The notes below the pieces were generated by a model, which saw only the letters and a program-made list of their open reading frames with translations, searched no databases and was not told the origin of the DNA. Of a stretch of DNA of 64,000 bases, positions 1-9,751 are shown in pieces. Both the position numbers and the translations under genes were made by a program. Source of the stretch: Gemmatimonadaceae bacterium (GTDB lineage: Bacteria; Gemmatimonadota; Gemmatimonadetes; Gemmatimonadales; Gemmatimonadaceae). The stretch is from positions 1-64,000 of the forward strand of contig JAICNG010000004.1 in assembly GCA_025931335.1 (NCBI GenBank). Direction: 5' to 3'. The first letter of the stretch is position 1. Every line of letters starts with the position of its first letter.

Positions 1-170
1 CGACGTTCGGCGCGCGTGGGCTTCGCGGTGCCAACGTCGAACCGGCGATAGATCTGCCGCGAGTCGGCGCTGATGATCGTCGTGGGCTCGCGATCAGCCA
101 GCGTGAGCGCAAGCGCCGACTTTCCGGCGGCCGTCGGGCCGCAGATGATGCGCAGCTCAGCGTCGGCCAA
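1..170 (-). CDS. miaA: tRNA dimethylallyltransferase MiaA (N-terminal part, runs off the window)
   Basis: Reverse strand reads (TTG)[52 protein letters not shown]-loop and the DSRQIYRxxDVGTAKP motif are typical of MiaA. Probable TTG start overlaps the mutL stop. Confidence 0.85.
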   Translation of the reverse strand, partial: MADAELRIICGPTAAGKSALALTLADREPTTIISADSRQIYRRFDVGTAKPTRAER

Positions 171-1887
171 ACCGGCGATCGACTTCGTCCCAGGGTATGT
201 GGACGATGGTCGCGCGCCCGTGCACATCGTGCGCCGGCAGCTCAGTGTCACCGAGCGCGGCGTAGAGCGCGCGCATCTCGCCCGACGAGAGCGTGTCCCC
301 CGCCTTGATCGCCGCCTTGCACGCGACCGTCGCGGCCAGGCGCTCGTGGCGTGACGCGACGCTCGCGAACCGATTGCCGGCCAGCGCATCGAGGGTCTCA
401 CGAATGCACCGCTCGGCGTCGAAGCGGGGATGGGGCATTGGGACGGCGCGAATGATGAGCGTGTGCCCGCCAAAGCCCTCCACCTCGAATCCGAGTGCGG
501 TGAATAGATCCTGATGCTCCTCGAACGCATCGGCCTCCGCGGGACCGAGGTGCAGCGTGAGAGGAAAGAGCAAGCGCTGCGAGGGGGCCTCGCCCCGCTC
601 GAGTGTGCCCAGGAATTTCTCGAAGAGCACGCGCTCGTGCGCCGAGTGCTGATCGATGAGCACGAGCCCGTCCTCTCGCTCGAACATGAGATAGGTGTCG
701 CGCAGCTGGACGAGCGGTGGCACGGTCGCCTCGTCAGGCAGGCGTTCCGTGCCAGCCCTCGCGGTCGCGTCGGGATCATCGAGCAGCGGGCCGAAGGAGC
801 CATCGGGTCGCCGGAGCACCTCCGTGTCGACGGCGGTCGCGACGGCGCCGTGGCTCGACGCGCCGAACGACCACGCGCGATATCCGAGCGCCGGTGCGCT
901 CGCCGGTGTTCCCAGGGCGCGACGCACCGCCGCCTCGACGGCGCGTTCGACCATCCAGCGGTCGCGAAAGCGCACTTCTGCCTTCATTGGATGCACGTTG
1001 ACGTCGACCACCTCACCGGGGATGGTGAGCTCGAGCAGCATCGAGGGCCGTACACCCGCCGGGAGCGTCGAGCGGTACGCGGCCTCGGCGGCGCGCACGA
1101 TGCCATGATCGCGCACCGTGCGTCCGTTGACGATGAGAAAGATCCGGCGGGTGGCGGTGCCAACGTCGCCGGGCCGCTCGACGAGCCCGGACACATGGAT
1201 CGACCCACTGACGTCGTCGACGTCGACGAGCGCGTCGGCGTAGGCACCGCCCCAGAGCGCGGCGACGCGAGCGCGGAAGGAGGCGGCCGGCGCGAGCGTC
1301 AGTGCCTGCCGGCCGTCGTGCGCAGCGGTGACGCGCACGTCGCGCCGCGCCAGCGCGATGCTCGTGAGCACCTCCGCGGTGGCGCGCCATTCCGATCGCG
1401 GTGATCGAAGAAACGAGAGGCGCGTTGGCGCGTTCGAGAAGAGGCGCGTCACCGTTACCGTGGTCCCGCGACGGCGGGTGCACTCACCGACCTCGCGCAC
1501 TTCCCCCGCTTCCGCGCGCACCACCGTGCCGGCGCCATCCGCGGCGGCCGTCTCGATCTCGATGGCGCACACGGATGCAATCGCGGCGAGCGCCTCGCCG
1601 CGGAAGCCGAACGTCCCCACTCCGACGAGATCGTCGGTGCGCCGGATCTTGGAGGTCGCGTGTCGCGCCATTGCGAGCAGCGCGTCGTCGCGCACCATGC
1701 CGATGCCGTCGTCGGCAACGCGAATTCGCGAGCGACCGCCGTCGCCGACATCGATCTCGATGGTGCGCGCCGACGCATCGAGCGCGTTCTCGAGCAGCTC
1801 CTTGACCACCGACGCCGGCCGCTCGATGACCTCCCCCGCCGCGATCTGGTCGACGACGGTGTCGGGGAGAACGGCGATGCGCGGCAT
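157..1887 (-). CDS. mutL: DNA mismatch repair protein MutL
   Basis: [38 protein letters not shown]...[17 protein letters not shown] ATPase motifs of MutL; C-terminal [14 protein letters not shown]. Confidence 0.97.
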   Translation of the reverse strand: MPRIAVLPDTVVDQIAAGEVIERPASVVKELLENALDASARTIEIDVGDGGRSRIRVADDGIGMVRDDALLAMARHATSKIRRTDDLVGVGTFGFRGEALAAIASVCAIEIETAAADGAGTVVRAEAGEVREVGECTRRRGTTVTVTRLFSNAPTRLSFLRSPRSEWRATAEVLTSIALARRDVRVTAAHDGRQALTLAPAASFRARVAALWGGAYADALVDVDDVSGSIHVSGLVERPGDVGTATRRIFLIVNGRTVRDHGIVRAAEAAYRSTLPAGVRPSMLLELTIPGEVVDVNVHPMKAEVRFRDRWMVERAVEAAVRRALGTPASAPALGYRAWSFGASSHGAVATAVDTEVLRRPDGSFGPLLDDPDATARAGTERLPDEATVPPLVQLRDTYLMFEREDGLVLIDQHSAHERVLFEKFLGTLERGEAPSQRLLFPLTLHLGPAEADAFEEHQDLFTALGFEVEGFGGHTLIIRAVPMPHPRFDAERCIRETLDALAGNRFASVASRHERLAATVACKAAIKAGDTLSSGEMRALYAALGDTELPAHDVHGRATIVHIPWDEVDRRFGRR

Positions 1888-1918
1888 GAATGAAGCTACG
1901 CGCGCTTGCCGCGGGCGG

Positions 1919-4036
1919 TCAATTGTGCGTGAGCCTCACCAGCAATGCGTGCTCGACCCAGCCGTCGCGCGCCCCGGCGAGCGAGACCCGTGTCCAGTCA
2001 CCCCGTCGTTCCTCAATGCGCGCGACCTCGCCAACGCGGGCCATGGCGCCGTACTCCGCCGCGAGCGCGGGAAGAGTGCGCAGCGCGCCGGTGGCGTCGA
2101 GCACCGCCAGCCCACGCCCCGTGACGACCGAATGCGCGGTGAACGCGACCGCCGCGAGGGCGAGCGAGAGCGAGATGCCGCCGAGCGCCGCGGCGGCGGA
2201 TCCGGGACGTTGGGTCCGAAACGCGACCACTACCCAGGCGAGACACCAGAGCGACGCGGCAATGAGCGCGAGCGGTCCCACGGGGAGCGGTGGGACGTCG
2301 CCGAGCGACTCGTCCACTGGCAGATCCACGCGGGCCAGTGCTTCCCGGGCGTCGGTCGCGAGTGGCTCGAGGCGAAGCGCCCGCTGCCATCCTACTACCG
2401 CGCGAGCGGTGTCGGCGGCCTGCCACGATGCGCTCCCGAAGTTCATCCAGGCGTCGGGCGCGCGCGGCTCGGCGGTCGCCACGGCACCGAACTCCCGCGC
2501 GGCATCCGAGTACCGCTCGGCTCGGTAGGCCGCGACACCGGCGGCGAAGCGCCGGGCCGGATCGATATCCGCGTCCTGAATCGCGAGGGCGGTGTGGGCC
2601 CCGAGGAGGAGCATGACGCCCAGGAGCGCGCTGGTGATCGCCGCACGCAGCGACTCGCGCGAGCGCGCTTCGCGATCGATGTCCCGATAGATGCGCCAGG
2701 CGCGCGTCGCCGCATCGTTCACGGCCGCGGGCGCCCCACCGAATGCGGCTCGATCGAGCTCGGCGAGCAACGCGTCGGCCTGGTTGGCGACTCCCGCGGA
2801 GACGCCGGCGCGCCGGGCGGCCCGGGCGAGGGCGCCGTTCGAGGCGAGCGTGGAGGCGCTGACGTTGAGCCGATCGGCGAGGGCGCGCACGAGGGCGCGC
2901 CGCAGCTCGCTCGCGGACACCGAGCGGCGCTGCCGGGCCAGCGCACGGAGATCGCGAAACACCGGGTCCGGACGCGTGCGCGCCCGGCGTCGACTCGTCA
3001 GGCGGCGGATGGTTGCCGGGAGCGGCGCGAGCCCGAGGAGGAGCCAGAACTCACGTCGCTCGTGAGGCGGAACGGGAAGCGGCCCACGGAAGGTGGAGCG
3101 AATCGCCAGTGGCGGCACCACCATCGTTCCCGTATCGGCGCTCGCGAGTGCGCCTGGCGCGATGAGCACCGAGTCGGGCGCGGCTTCCGCCAGCTGGTAG
3201 CTCTCGGTCCACGGATCGAAGTACCAGTAGCGCACCGGCGGAAGGGTGCGCATTCCCGGGCGCGTGGGCGTGAGCACCCAATCGAACTCCTTGGCGCCGC
3301 GCACGGTGTCGCGATCGGAGGCGACGGTCACCCGCTCATCGGCGGGAACGACGGTTGCCCACGGAACGCGGAGCGCGGGACGCGGGAGAAGCTTGACGTT
3401 GCCGACGCCGGCCACGCGCACTCGCAGCATGAGCGGATCGCCAACACGCGCCCGCCCGGTGTCGAGGTCGGCGGCAATACTGAGCGAGCCGACGGCGCCC
3501 TGGTAATCCGGCGGCCGACCCGCGGCGGGGGGATCGATCGCGACGACGACGATGCTGTCGCTTCGCGCTTCGTAGCTCTCGTCGCGACTGAAGAAGCTCG
3601 GCGTGAGCGGCAGCGCGTAGGTGAGGCGCGCCGAGGGGATCGTGAAGCGGCCGGCGGCGACGGGGAAGATCGCGCGCTGGTAGACGAACGCCTCGAACGA
3701 TTTCCCGCGCGACGACACGGTATACGCGGGGAGATCGGATGGCGATTCGTACGCGAGCATCCCCCGCATCTCCGGGGCGAAGAACTCGGGACGACGCACG
3801 CGGTCGCGCACCGATCGGGCGAAGAACGCCGCGACCTGGTAGGTCGCCTGCTGCCCCACGTAGACGGTTTCCGGCAGGACGAGCGCGCGGACCTGAACGG
3901 GTGCGAGCGTGTCGAGGACCGGATTGCGAGTGATCGCTGGCGCGCGCGAATAGTCGCGGGCGCGCAGCTGCGTGTTCCCGGCATGGGGACTGAACGCGGC
4001 GGCCGTCGCGGCCGCGAGGAGGAGCCGTCGCCTCAC
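1919..4036 (-). CDS. BatD-like protein fused to BatE-like TPR/SH3 C-terminus
   Basis: Signal peptide; BatD-type N-terminus (LPETVYVGQQATYQVAAFF); C-terminal TPR and SH3-like GDWTRVSLAGARDGWVEHALLVRL. Confidence 0.75.
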   Translation of the reverse strand: MRRRLLLAAATAAAFSPHAGNTQLRARDYSRAPAITRNPVLDTLAPVQVRALVLPETVYVGQQATYQVAAFFARSVRDRVRRPEFFAPEMRGMLAYESPSDLPAYTVSSRGKSFEAFVYQRAIFPVAAGRFTIPSARLTYALPLTPSFFSRDESYEARSDSIVVVAIDPPAAGRPPDYQGAVGSLSIAADLDTGRARVGDPLMLRVRVAGVGNVKLLPRPALRVPWATVVPADERVTVASDRDTVRGAKEFDWVLTPTRPGMRTLPPVRYWYFDPWTESYQLAEAAPDSVLIAPGALASADTGTMVVPPLAIRSTFRGPLPVPPHERREFWLLLGLAPLPATIRRLTSRRRARTRPDPVFRDLRALARQRRSVSASELRRALVRALADRLNVSASTLASNGALARAARRAGVSAGVANQADALLAELDRAAFGGAPAAVNDAATRAWRIYRDIDREARSRESLRAAITSALLGVMLLLGAHTALAIQDADIDPARRFAAGVAAYRAERYSDAAREFGAVATAEPRAPDAWMNFGSASWQAADTARAVVGWQRALRLEPLATDAREALARVDLPVDESLGDVPPLPVGPLALIAASLWCLAWVVVAFRTQRPGSAAAALGGISLSLALAAVAFTAHSVVTGRGLAVLDATGALRTLPALAAEYGAMARVGEVARIEERRGDWTRVSLAGARDGWVEHALLVRLTHN

Positions 4037-5721
4037 CAGTCCTTCCCCCTCGGCGGAGTGTCGGGCTGGTTGGTCCGCTGCTTGCGCCCCTGCACTTCCT
4101 GCTCGTCACGGGCGGCGCTGTTGAGAATCTGCTCGGCCTGGCGCTCCGACAAACTCCCGGCGGGGCGTGTCATCGCTTCGCGCGGCTGGGCGGCCGGATC
4201 CTCGCGCGGCTGCTCGGAGGTCTCGCCTCCACCGCCGCCCCCGCCGCCCGATGCCTGCTCCCGATGCCGCGCCAGCTCGTAGTTCCACTTGGCATCGAGC
4301 TCGTCCGGGCGGGCGCGCAGCGCGCGCTTGTAGGCATCGACGGCCGCGGCGAACGCCTGTCTGGCGGCGTCGCCCTCGAGCCGGCGTCCCCGCTGGAGGA
4401 AGATGTAGCCGAGGTTGAAGAGGGCGCGGTACCGCGTCTCGAGGTCCGTCGACAGCGCCGCGCGCTCCAGCGACTCGATCGCCTCGTCGGCGCGGCCGGC
4501 CAGAATCAGCGCCGTGCCGTAGTTGTACTGCACACGCGGCGAGCCGTCCCCTCGCACGATCTCACGCCGATAGGCTTCGGCGGCCTCCGCATAACGACGC
4601 GCCCGAAAAAGCTCGTCCCCCTCCGTGCCGGCGGCGTGGGCGGGACTGGGCAGCGCGAGCACGAAGAGGAGCGCGGCGGCGGCGGTGCGCGCCGCGGCGG
4701 GGGCGCGCCGGCGGGCACCGCGGCGCTCGGCGAGGAGCGTATCGGCGAGCAGGCAGAGCAGCGCGGGAAGCAAGAAGAGCTGGAACTGGGGGCGCCGCTC
4801 GGCGCCGGCCTGGGCCATGCGCCCCTGACGGCGCAGTGTGGCGAGCGAGCGGCGGATGTTGGCGGCCTTGTCGGTCGCGGCCGCGGCGATGTATACGCCG
4901 TTGGCGGCGCGCGCGGCGGCCTCGAGCAGCTCCGGTGTGTGCCGGGACACGACGATCTCACCGTTCTCATCACGCTTCAACGTCTGTCCTCCCGCTCCGC
5001 GCTCGGGAATGGTCGCGCCCGCCGTCGTCCCGAAGCCCACCGTCACGAGCGTAATTCCCGATTCCGCTGCCCGCTTGGCGGCCTCGACGACGTCGCTCTC
5101 CGGCTCGAAGGCCTCCCCGTCACTCATGATGACGAGTGCGCGGTCGCTTCCGCTACGTGAGGTGAGTAAGAGATCTGTTCCCTGTCGGATGGCGCGCGCG
5201 AGCGAGCTTCCCGCCTGGCCCACCACGCTGGGGTCGAGATTGTCGAGGTAGAGCTCGAGCGCGCCCTTGTCGACCGTGAGGGGAGTGAGGATGTAGCTCC
5301 GTCCCGCGAAGGCGATGAGACCAAATCGATCGCTGGGCGAGCCGGCGAGGAACCGCCGGGCCTCCTGCTTCATGCGCTCCAGGCGATCGGGGCGCTCATC
5401 GGTGGCGCGCATGGAGAGCGACGCGTCGAGCGCGAGGACGATATCGGCACCGCCCGCCCGTACGATCGCGCGCTCGGTACCCCACCGCGGACCGGCGTAG
5501 GCGATGCCGGCGAAGACCGTGACGAGGGAGAGCAGGATGATGCGGGGAATGGGCGACCGCGTCGCCGCGACCGGGATGAGCCTCGCGACGATTCCCTCCT
5601 GGCCTAACGCGGTAAGGCGGCGGCGCCGCTTGCGGAAGGCGACCATCAGCAACGCAGCCACCGCGACGGCGAGTACGGGAGCCGCCACGAGCGCCCACGG
5701 GATGTCGAAGTAGGGCATCAT
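4033..5721 (-). CDS. VWA domain protein (BatB-like) fused to TPR region (BatC-like)
   Basis: Start MMPYFDIPWALVAAPV; VWA MIDAS ALDASLSMRA; TPR repeats; poly-Gly linker. The reported 868-aa ORF is extended out of frame through the upstream gene. Confidence 0.8.
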   Translation of the reverse strand: MMPYFDIPWALVAAPVLAVAVAALLMVAFRKRRRRLTALGQEGIVARLIPVAATRSPIPRIILLSLVTVFAGIAYAGPRWGTERAIVRAGGADIVLALDASLSMRATDERPDRLERMKQEARRFLAGSPSDRFGLIAFAGRSYILTPLTVDKGALELYLDNLDPSVVGQAGSSLARAIRQGTDLLLTSRSGSDRALVIMSDGEAFEPESDVVEAAKRAAESGITLVTVGFGTTAGATIPERGAGGQTLKRDENGEIVVSRHTPELLEAAARAANGVYIAAAATDKAANIRRSLATLRRQGRMAQAGAERRPQFQLFLLPALLCLLADTLLAERRGARRRAPAAARTAAAALLFVLALPSPAHAAGTEGDELFRARRYAEAAEAYRREIVRGDGSPRVQYNYGTALILAGRADEAIESLERAALSTDLETRYRALFNLGYIFLQRGRRLEGDAARQAFAAAVDAYKRALRARPDELDAKWNYELARHREQASGGGGGGGGETSEQPREDPAAQPREAMTRPAGSLSERQAEQILNSAARDEQEVQGRKQRTNQPDTPPRGKDW

Positions 5722-6710
5722 GGCAACGGGCCCCGCCAGGCCAGCAGCGCCATCTCGGCCGCGATCGCGATGAGCACGAGCGCGAGCGGCCACCGGTACT
5801 GCTCGGTGTATTGCGTGTACGTGCGCGTCGTCACCGGCACGCGCTCGAGGCGATCGATCTGCTCGTAGATGCGCTGGAGCGCCGCCGCGTCGCGCGCGCG
5901 GAAGTAGCGTCCCCCGGTGGTGCGCGACACGTCGGTGAGCAGCTTCTCGTCGATGCGCACGGGGCGGTTCTCGTAGCGCAGCCCAGTGAGCCCCCGGCCC
6001 ACGGGCACGGGTGCGACCCCCTCCGTTCCCGCGCCCACCGTGTAGATCCTGATGTCGTACGCGGCGGCGGCCTGCGCCGCGGTACGCGGGTCGATGTTGC
6101 CGCGGTTGTTCTCGCCGTCGGTGAGCAGAATCATCACGCGGGAGCGTCCGGGGGCGTCGCGCAGGCGATTCGCCGCGGTGGCGATCGCCGTGCCGATCGC
6201 GGTGCCGTCCTCGAGCAATCCCGCGTGGAGGTGATCGACGGCGGCGAGGATCACCGGGTAGTCCAGCGTGAGCGGCGTTTGCGTGAGCGCCTCCCCGGCG
6301 AACGCGACGAGCCCAATGCGATCGCTGCGACGCCCGTTGACGAACTGCTTCACCACGTCCTTCGCCACCTCGAGCCGGTTCTGCGGCTGGAAATCCTCGG
6401 CCAGCATCGAGCTCGACAGATCGACGACGAGGACGATGTTGATGCCCTCGCTCGTTATGGTCTCCGCGCGCGCGCCCGACCGCGGACGCGCGAGGGCGAT
6501 GATGAGGGCCGCAATCGCGAGCGCGCGGAGCGCCACGAGGAGCCGCGCGATGCCCCGCCCCGCACGTGGTCCGCGCGCCAGCACATCCGTGCGCGAGAAC
6601 ACGATCGCGGGCCGGTGCCGCCGGCGGCGCCAGAGCCACCAGGCGGGGACGGCGAGCAGCAGGATGAGCGCCCAGGGAGCGGCGAACTCGAGACCGAAGA
6701 TTCTGATCAT
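5718..6710 (-). CDS. VWA domain protein (BatA-like)
   Basis: MIRIFGLEFAAPWALILLLAVPAWWLW; VWA MIDAS VVDLSSSMLAEDFQPQNRLEVAK. Confidence 0.85.
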   Translation of the reverse strand: MIRIFGLEFAAPWALILLLAVPAWWLWRRRRHRPAIVFSRTDVLARGPRAGRGIARLLVALRALAIAALIIALARPRSGARAETITSEGINIVLVVDLSSSMLAEDFQPQNRLEVAKDVVKQFVNGRRSDRIGLVAFAGEALTQTPLTLDYPVILAAVDHLHAGLLEDGTAIGTAIATAANRLRDAPGRSRVMILLTDGENNRGNIDPRTAAQAAAAYDIRIYTVGAGTEGVAPVPVGRGLTGLRYENRPVRIDEKLLTDVSRTTGGRYFRARDAAALQRIYEQIDRLERVPVTTRTYTQYTEQYRWPLALVLIAIAAEMALLAWRGPLP

Positions 6711-7627
6711 GCCGCCTTCCCAGCCGCCGCGGCCGTCGCGCGCTCGCGCGCGCTCACCTGCTCCACCTCGCGCACGATCGCGCGCGCCTCCTGGCCTATC
6801 TCGCGCGCACGCTCGGCCGTCACGGCGCGGCGCGCGAATTTCACGAGGTCGGCCTCGCTGAGAATGGCGCCCAACCGCTGCACCGGGAGGTCGGACCGAG
6901 ACCGGAGATGTCGGACGAGCTCGCTGCTCGTCAGTGATGGGGCCGCCCCGGGGAGTCGAAGCGCGAGATAGTCGCGCATCACCTCGACCATGAGCGCGAC
7001 GAAGCGTCCGCGTTCCCCCGCCTCGAGCAAGCCCATCCGCTCCACACGGGTGAACTCGCGCTCGGCGTACTGCATGGCATCGACCGGAACCGGGGGAGGC
7101 TTTCGACGGCGGCGGCGAAGGTACCACCAGACGAGCAGCCCGATGACGGCGAGGGCGAGCAACGCGACCACGACCCACCGCCACCAGGGGGGATCGGCGG
7201 CCATGATGTCGCGCGGCGGCTTCGGATCGTGGAGCGCGGTGTCGGCGGGGAGCACGCTCCGCACATACACGCGCGCCCGCAGGGGAACCCGGGTCTCGGC
7301 GTCAAGCGTGGTGACCACCGCATCCTCGAACACGATGGTCATCGTGCCAGTGTCCCATGCCGCCAGTCGCCACCGCGCCGTCTCCTCGGTGCGGAGCGAG
7401 TCACTCGCCGAGTCGAGCATCCGCGAGCTGACGATCTCCAGGGACTCGGACGTGTCAGGCGCGGTAGGCCACGCGATCGTGGCGCCTTCCGGCGCGCGCA
7501 CGCGTGCCGCGACGATGAACCGCGTGCCGACCGTCACGGTCTCGGGACGCACCGCAACGCCGAGCTGGATGGTGGGCCCTGGCTGGGTCGCCCCCTGCAC
7601 GAGGAGAATCAGGGCAATGCCGATCAC
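6707..7627 (-). CDS. membrane-anchored Bat-operon protein (DUF4381/BatD-like)
   Basis: Signal peptide, beta-rich N-terminus, single TM (WWRWVVVALLALAVIGLLVWWYLRRRRR), position in the MoxR-DUF58-VWA operon. Confidence 0.6.
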   Translation of the reverse strand: MIGIALILLVQGATQPGPTIQLGVAVRPETVTVGTRFIVAARVRAPEGATIAWPTAPDTSESLEIVSSRMLDSASDSLRTEETARWRLAAWDTGTMTIVFEDAVVTTLDAETRVPLRARVYVRSVLPADTALHDPKPPRDIMAADPPWWRWVVVALLALAVIGLLVWWYLRRRRRKPPPVPVDAMQYAEREFTRVERMGLLEAGERGRFVALMVEVMRDYLALRLPGAAPSLTSSELVRHLRSRSDLPVQRLGAILSEADLVKFARRAVTAERAREIGQEARAIVREVEQVSARERATAAAAGKAA

Positions 7628-8652
7628 CGGCGCCGCCCGCCGCGCGTCTCGCGCGCGCGAAAGAACTTGAGCAAGGGCTCGATGTAGCTCGCGTCGGTGC
7701 GGACGACGATCTCGTCGATCGCGAGGCGCCGAAAGAGCCGGCGACGCTCGGCGCGCTCCGCGCCCGCCATCTCCGCGAACGACTTGCGCACGCCCTCGTC
7801 GCTCGTGTCGACGGTGACGGTCGTGCCACTCTCGGGATCGACGAATCGGGCGAGCCCCACGTTCGGGAGCGAGATCTCGCGCGGGTCCTCCATGGTCACC
7901 GCGACGACGTCGTGGCGCTGCGCGAGGATCTTGAGCGGGCGCTCGATGTTCGGCGCGATGAAGTCGGAAATGAGAAAAATGATCGCGTGGTGCGAGAGCA
8001 TCTTCGCGAGGTAGTCGGCCGCGGCGGCAATGTCGGTTTTCCGTCCCACCGGCTCGAACGCGAGCACGTCGCGCACGACGCGCAGCGCGTGCCGCCGCCC
8101 CTTCCCGGGCGGCACCACATGCTCGGCCCGATCGGTAAACAGCAGCGCGCCCACGCGGTCGTTGTTCCGAATCGCCGACATCGCCAGCACTGCACTGAGC
8201 TCGCTCGCGAGCTCGCTCTTGAACCGCGCCTGCGTCCCGAACCGCTCCGAGCCCGAAAGATCGATGGCTAGCATCACCGTGAGCTCACGCTCCTCGATGT
8301 AGCGCTTGACGTAGGGGTGGCCCATGCGCGCCGTCACGTTCCAGTCGATCGTGCGCACCTCATCGCCGGGCTGGTACTCGCGCACCTCGGCGAACTCCAT
8401 TCCCTGCCCCTTGAATACGGAGTGATACTCGCCGGTGAACAGCGAGTTCACGAGGCCGCGCGTTCGGATCTCCAGGAGCTTGACCTGGCGTAGCACCTCC
8501 GGCGGCACGGCACGGGAGGAGCGCGCCGTTCGTGCGCGCGCGGGCGCCTCCGTGGCGACCGGGGCGCTTCCCGACGCCCGCGACACTTCCCGCCGCCGGT
8601 CGCCCCGCGCGGCCGGCGGGGCGTCCGCCCGTTTCGTTCCCTTCGGGCTCAC
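7624..8652 (-). CDS. DUF58 domain-containing protein
   Basis: EVREYQPGDEVRTIDWNVTARMGHPYVKRYIEERELTVMLAIDLSGS is the DUF58 signature. Confidence 0.92.
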   Translation of the reverse strand: MSPKGTKRADAPPAARGDRRREVSRASGSAPVATEAPARARTARSSRAVPPEVLRQVKLLEIRTRGLVNSLFTGEYHSVFKGQGMEFAEVREYQPGDEVRTIDWNVTARMGHPYVKRYIEERELTVMLAIDLSGSERFGTQARFKSELASELSAVLAMSAIRNNDRVGALLFTDRAEHVVPPGKGRRHALRVVRDVLAFEPVGRKTDIAAAADYLAKMLSHHAIIFLISDFIAPNIERPLKILAQRHDVVAVTMEDPREISLPNVGLARFVDPESGTTVTVDTSDEGVRKSFAEMAGAERAERRRLFRRLAIDEIVVRTDASYIEPLLKFFRARETRGGRRR

Positions 8653-9626
8653 GGGCTCTCGATCGCGCCCAGAATCTTGTTCACGATAATGTCGCTCGTG
8701 ACTTCCTCCGCCTCGGCTTCGTACGTCGTCAACACGCGATGCCGGAGGATGTCGGGCGCGATCGCCTTCACGTCGTCGGGAGTCACGAAGTTCCGGCCGC
8801 GGAGGAACGCGTGCGCACGCGCGCCCTGCGCGAGGAAGATCGTGGCGCGCGGGCTGGCGCCGTACTCGATGAGGGGGGCGAGCTCCTTGAGTCCGGCCTC
8901 GTCGGGTTTGCGGGTGGCGTGCACGATGTCAACGATGTAGTCCATGATCCGCTCATCGACGTAGAGGTCGGCGATGCGGCGTCGTGCGTCGAGCACCTGC
9001 TGCGGCGTCGATGCGTGCTGAACCGGGATCGGCTCCCCGCTGGCCATGCGACGCATGATCTCCTTCTCTTCGTCGCGCGTGGGATACCCCACGTGCAGCT
9101 TGAGCATGAAGCGGTCGACCTGCGCTTCGGGGAGCTGATAGGTCCCTTCCTGTTCGATGGGATTCTGCGTCGCCAGCACGAGGAATGGCTCATCGAGCCG
9201 GTGCGTCGTCCCGCCGATCGTCACCTGCTTCTCCTGCATGGCCTCGAGGAGCGCCGCCTGCACTTTCGCCGGTGCGCGGTTGATCTCGTCGGCGAGGATG
9301 ATGTTGGCGAAGATCGGGCCCTTCTTGGCGCTGAACTTCCCGGTCGCCTGATCGAAGACCATCGTGCCGATCACGTCGGCCGGGAGCAGGTCGGGCGTGA
9401 ACTGGATGCGCTGGAAGGTCGTGCTGATCGTTTCCGCCAGCGTCTTCACCGTCAGCGTCTTCGCGAGGCCGGGGACGCCTTCGAGAAGGACGTGTCCGCC
9501 GGTGAGGAGCCCGATGAGGAGGCGCTCGACCATGTAGTCCTGCCCCACCACGCGTCGACCAACTTGCGCGATGATGCCCTGAACGAGTGCCATGTCGGCG
9601 GCGGGGGCGGCGGTGCGGGTGGCCAT
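8649..9626 (-). CDS. MoxR family AAA+ ATPase
   Basis: VVGQDYMVERLLIGLLTGGHVLLEGVPGLAKTLTVKTLAE...LPADVIGTMVF; start MATRTAAPAADMALV. Confidence 0.95.
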   Translation of the reverse strand: MATRTAAPAADMALVQGIIAQVGRRVVGQDYMVERLLIGLLTGGHVLLEGVPGLAKTLTVKTLAETISTTFQRIQFTPDLLPADVIGTMVFDQATGKFSAKKGPIFANIILADEINRAPAKVQAALLEAMQEKQVTIGGTTHRLDEPFLVLATQNPIEQEGTYQLPEAQVDRFMLKLHVGYPTRDEEKEIMRRMASGEPIPVQHASTPQQVLDARRRIADLYVDERIMDYIVDIVHATRKPDEAGLKELAPLIEYGASPRATIFLAQGARAHAFLRGRNFVTPDDVKAIAPDILRHRVLTTYEAEAEEVTSDIIVNKILGAIESP

Positions 9627-9653
9627 GGTGAGAAAGTCCTTGTGGTTTCTGTT

Positions 9654-9751
9654 AGGTGCTCGAAGTGCTCGAGGTGCTCCAGGTGCTCGACGGAGGTGGT
9701 CGAGGGGTCGCACCTCGGGCACCTCGAGCACCTCGAGCACCTCGACTACCT
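9654..9751. repeat. Long quasi-palindrome of 9-nt units (RGTGCTCGA), family A copy 1
   Basis: Arms 9654-9690 and 9715-9751, about 32/37 complementary; tandem GGTGCTCGA-like units within each arm. Confidence 0.85.

Noticed and set aside
1328-4282. 984-aa plus-strand ORF (and many similar long antisense ORFs)
   Set aside because: Antisense to mutL and the BatD gene; Arg/Pro/Ala-rich translation typical of a high-GC shadow frame with no recognisable domain.
5722-6639. N-terminal extension of the 868-aa minus ORF (4033-6639)
   Set aside because: Overlaps the BatA gene in another frame; the real start is MMPYFDIPW at 5721.
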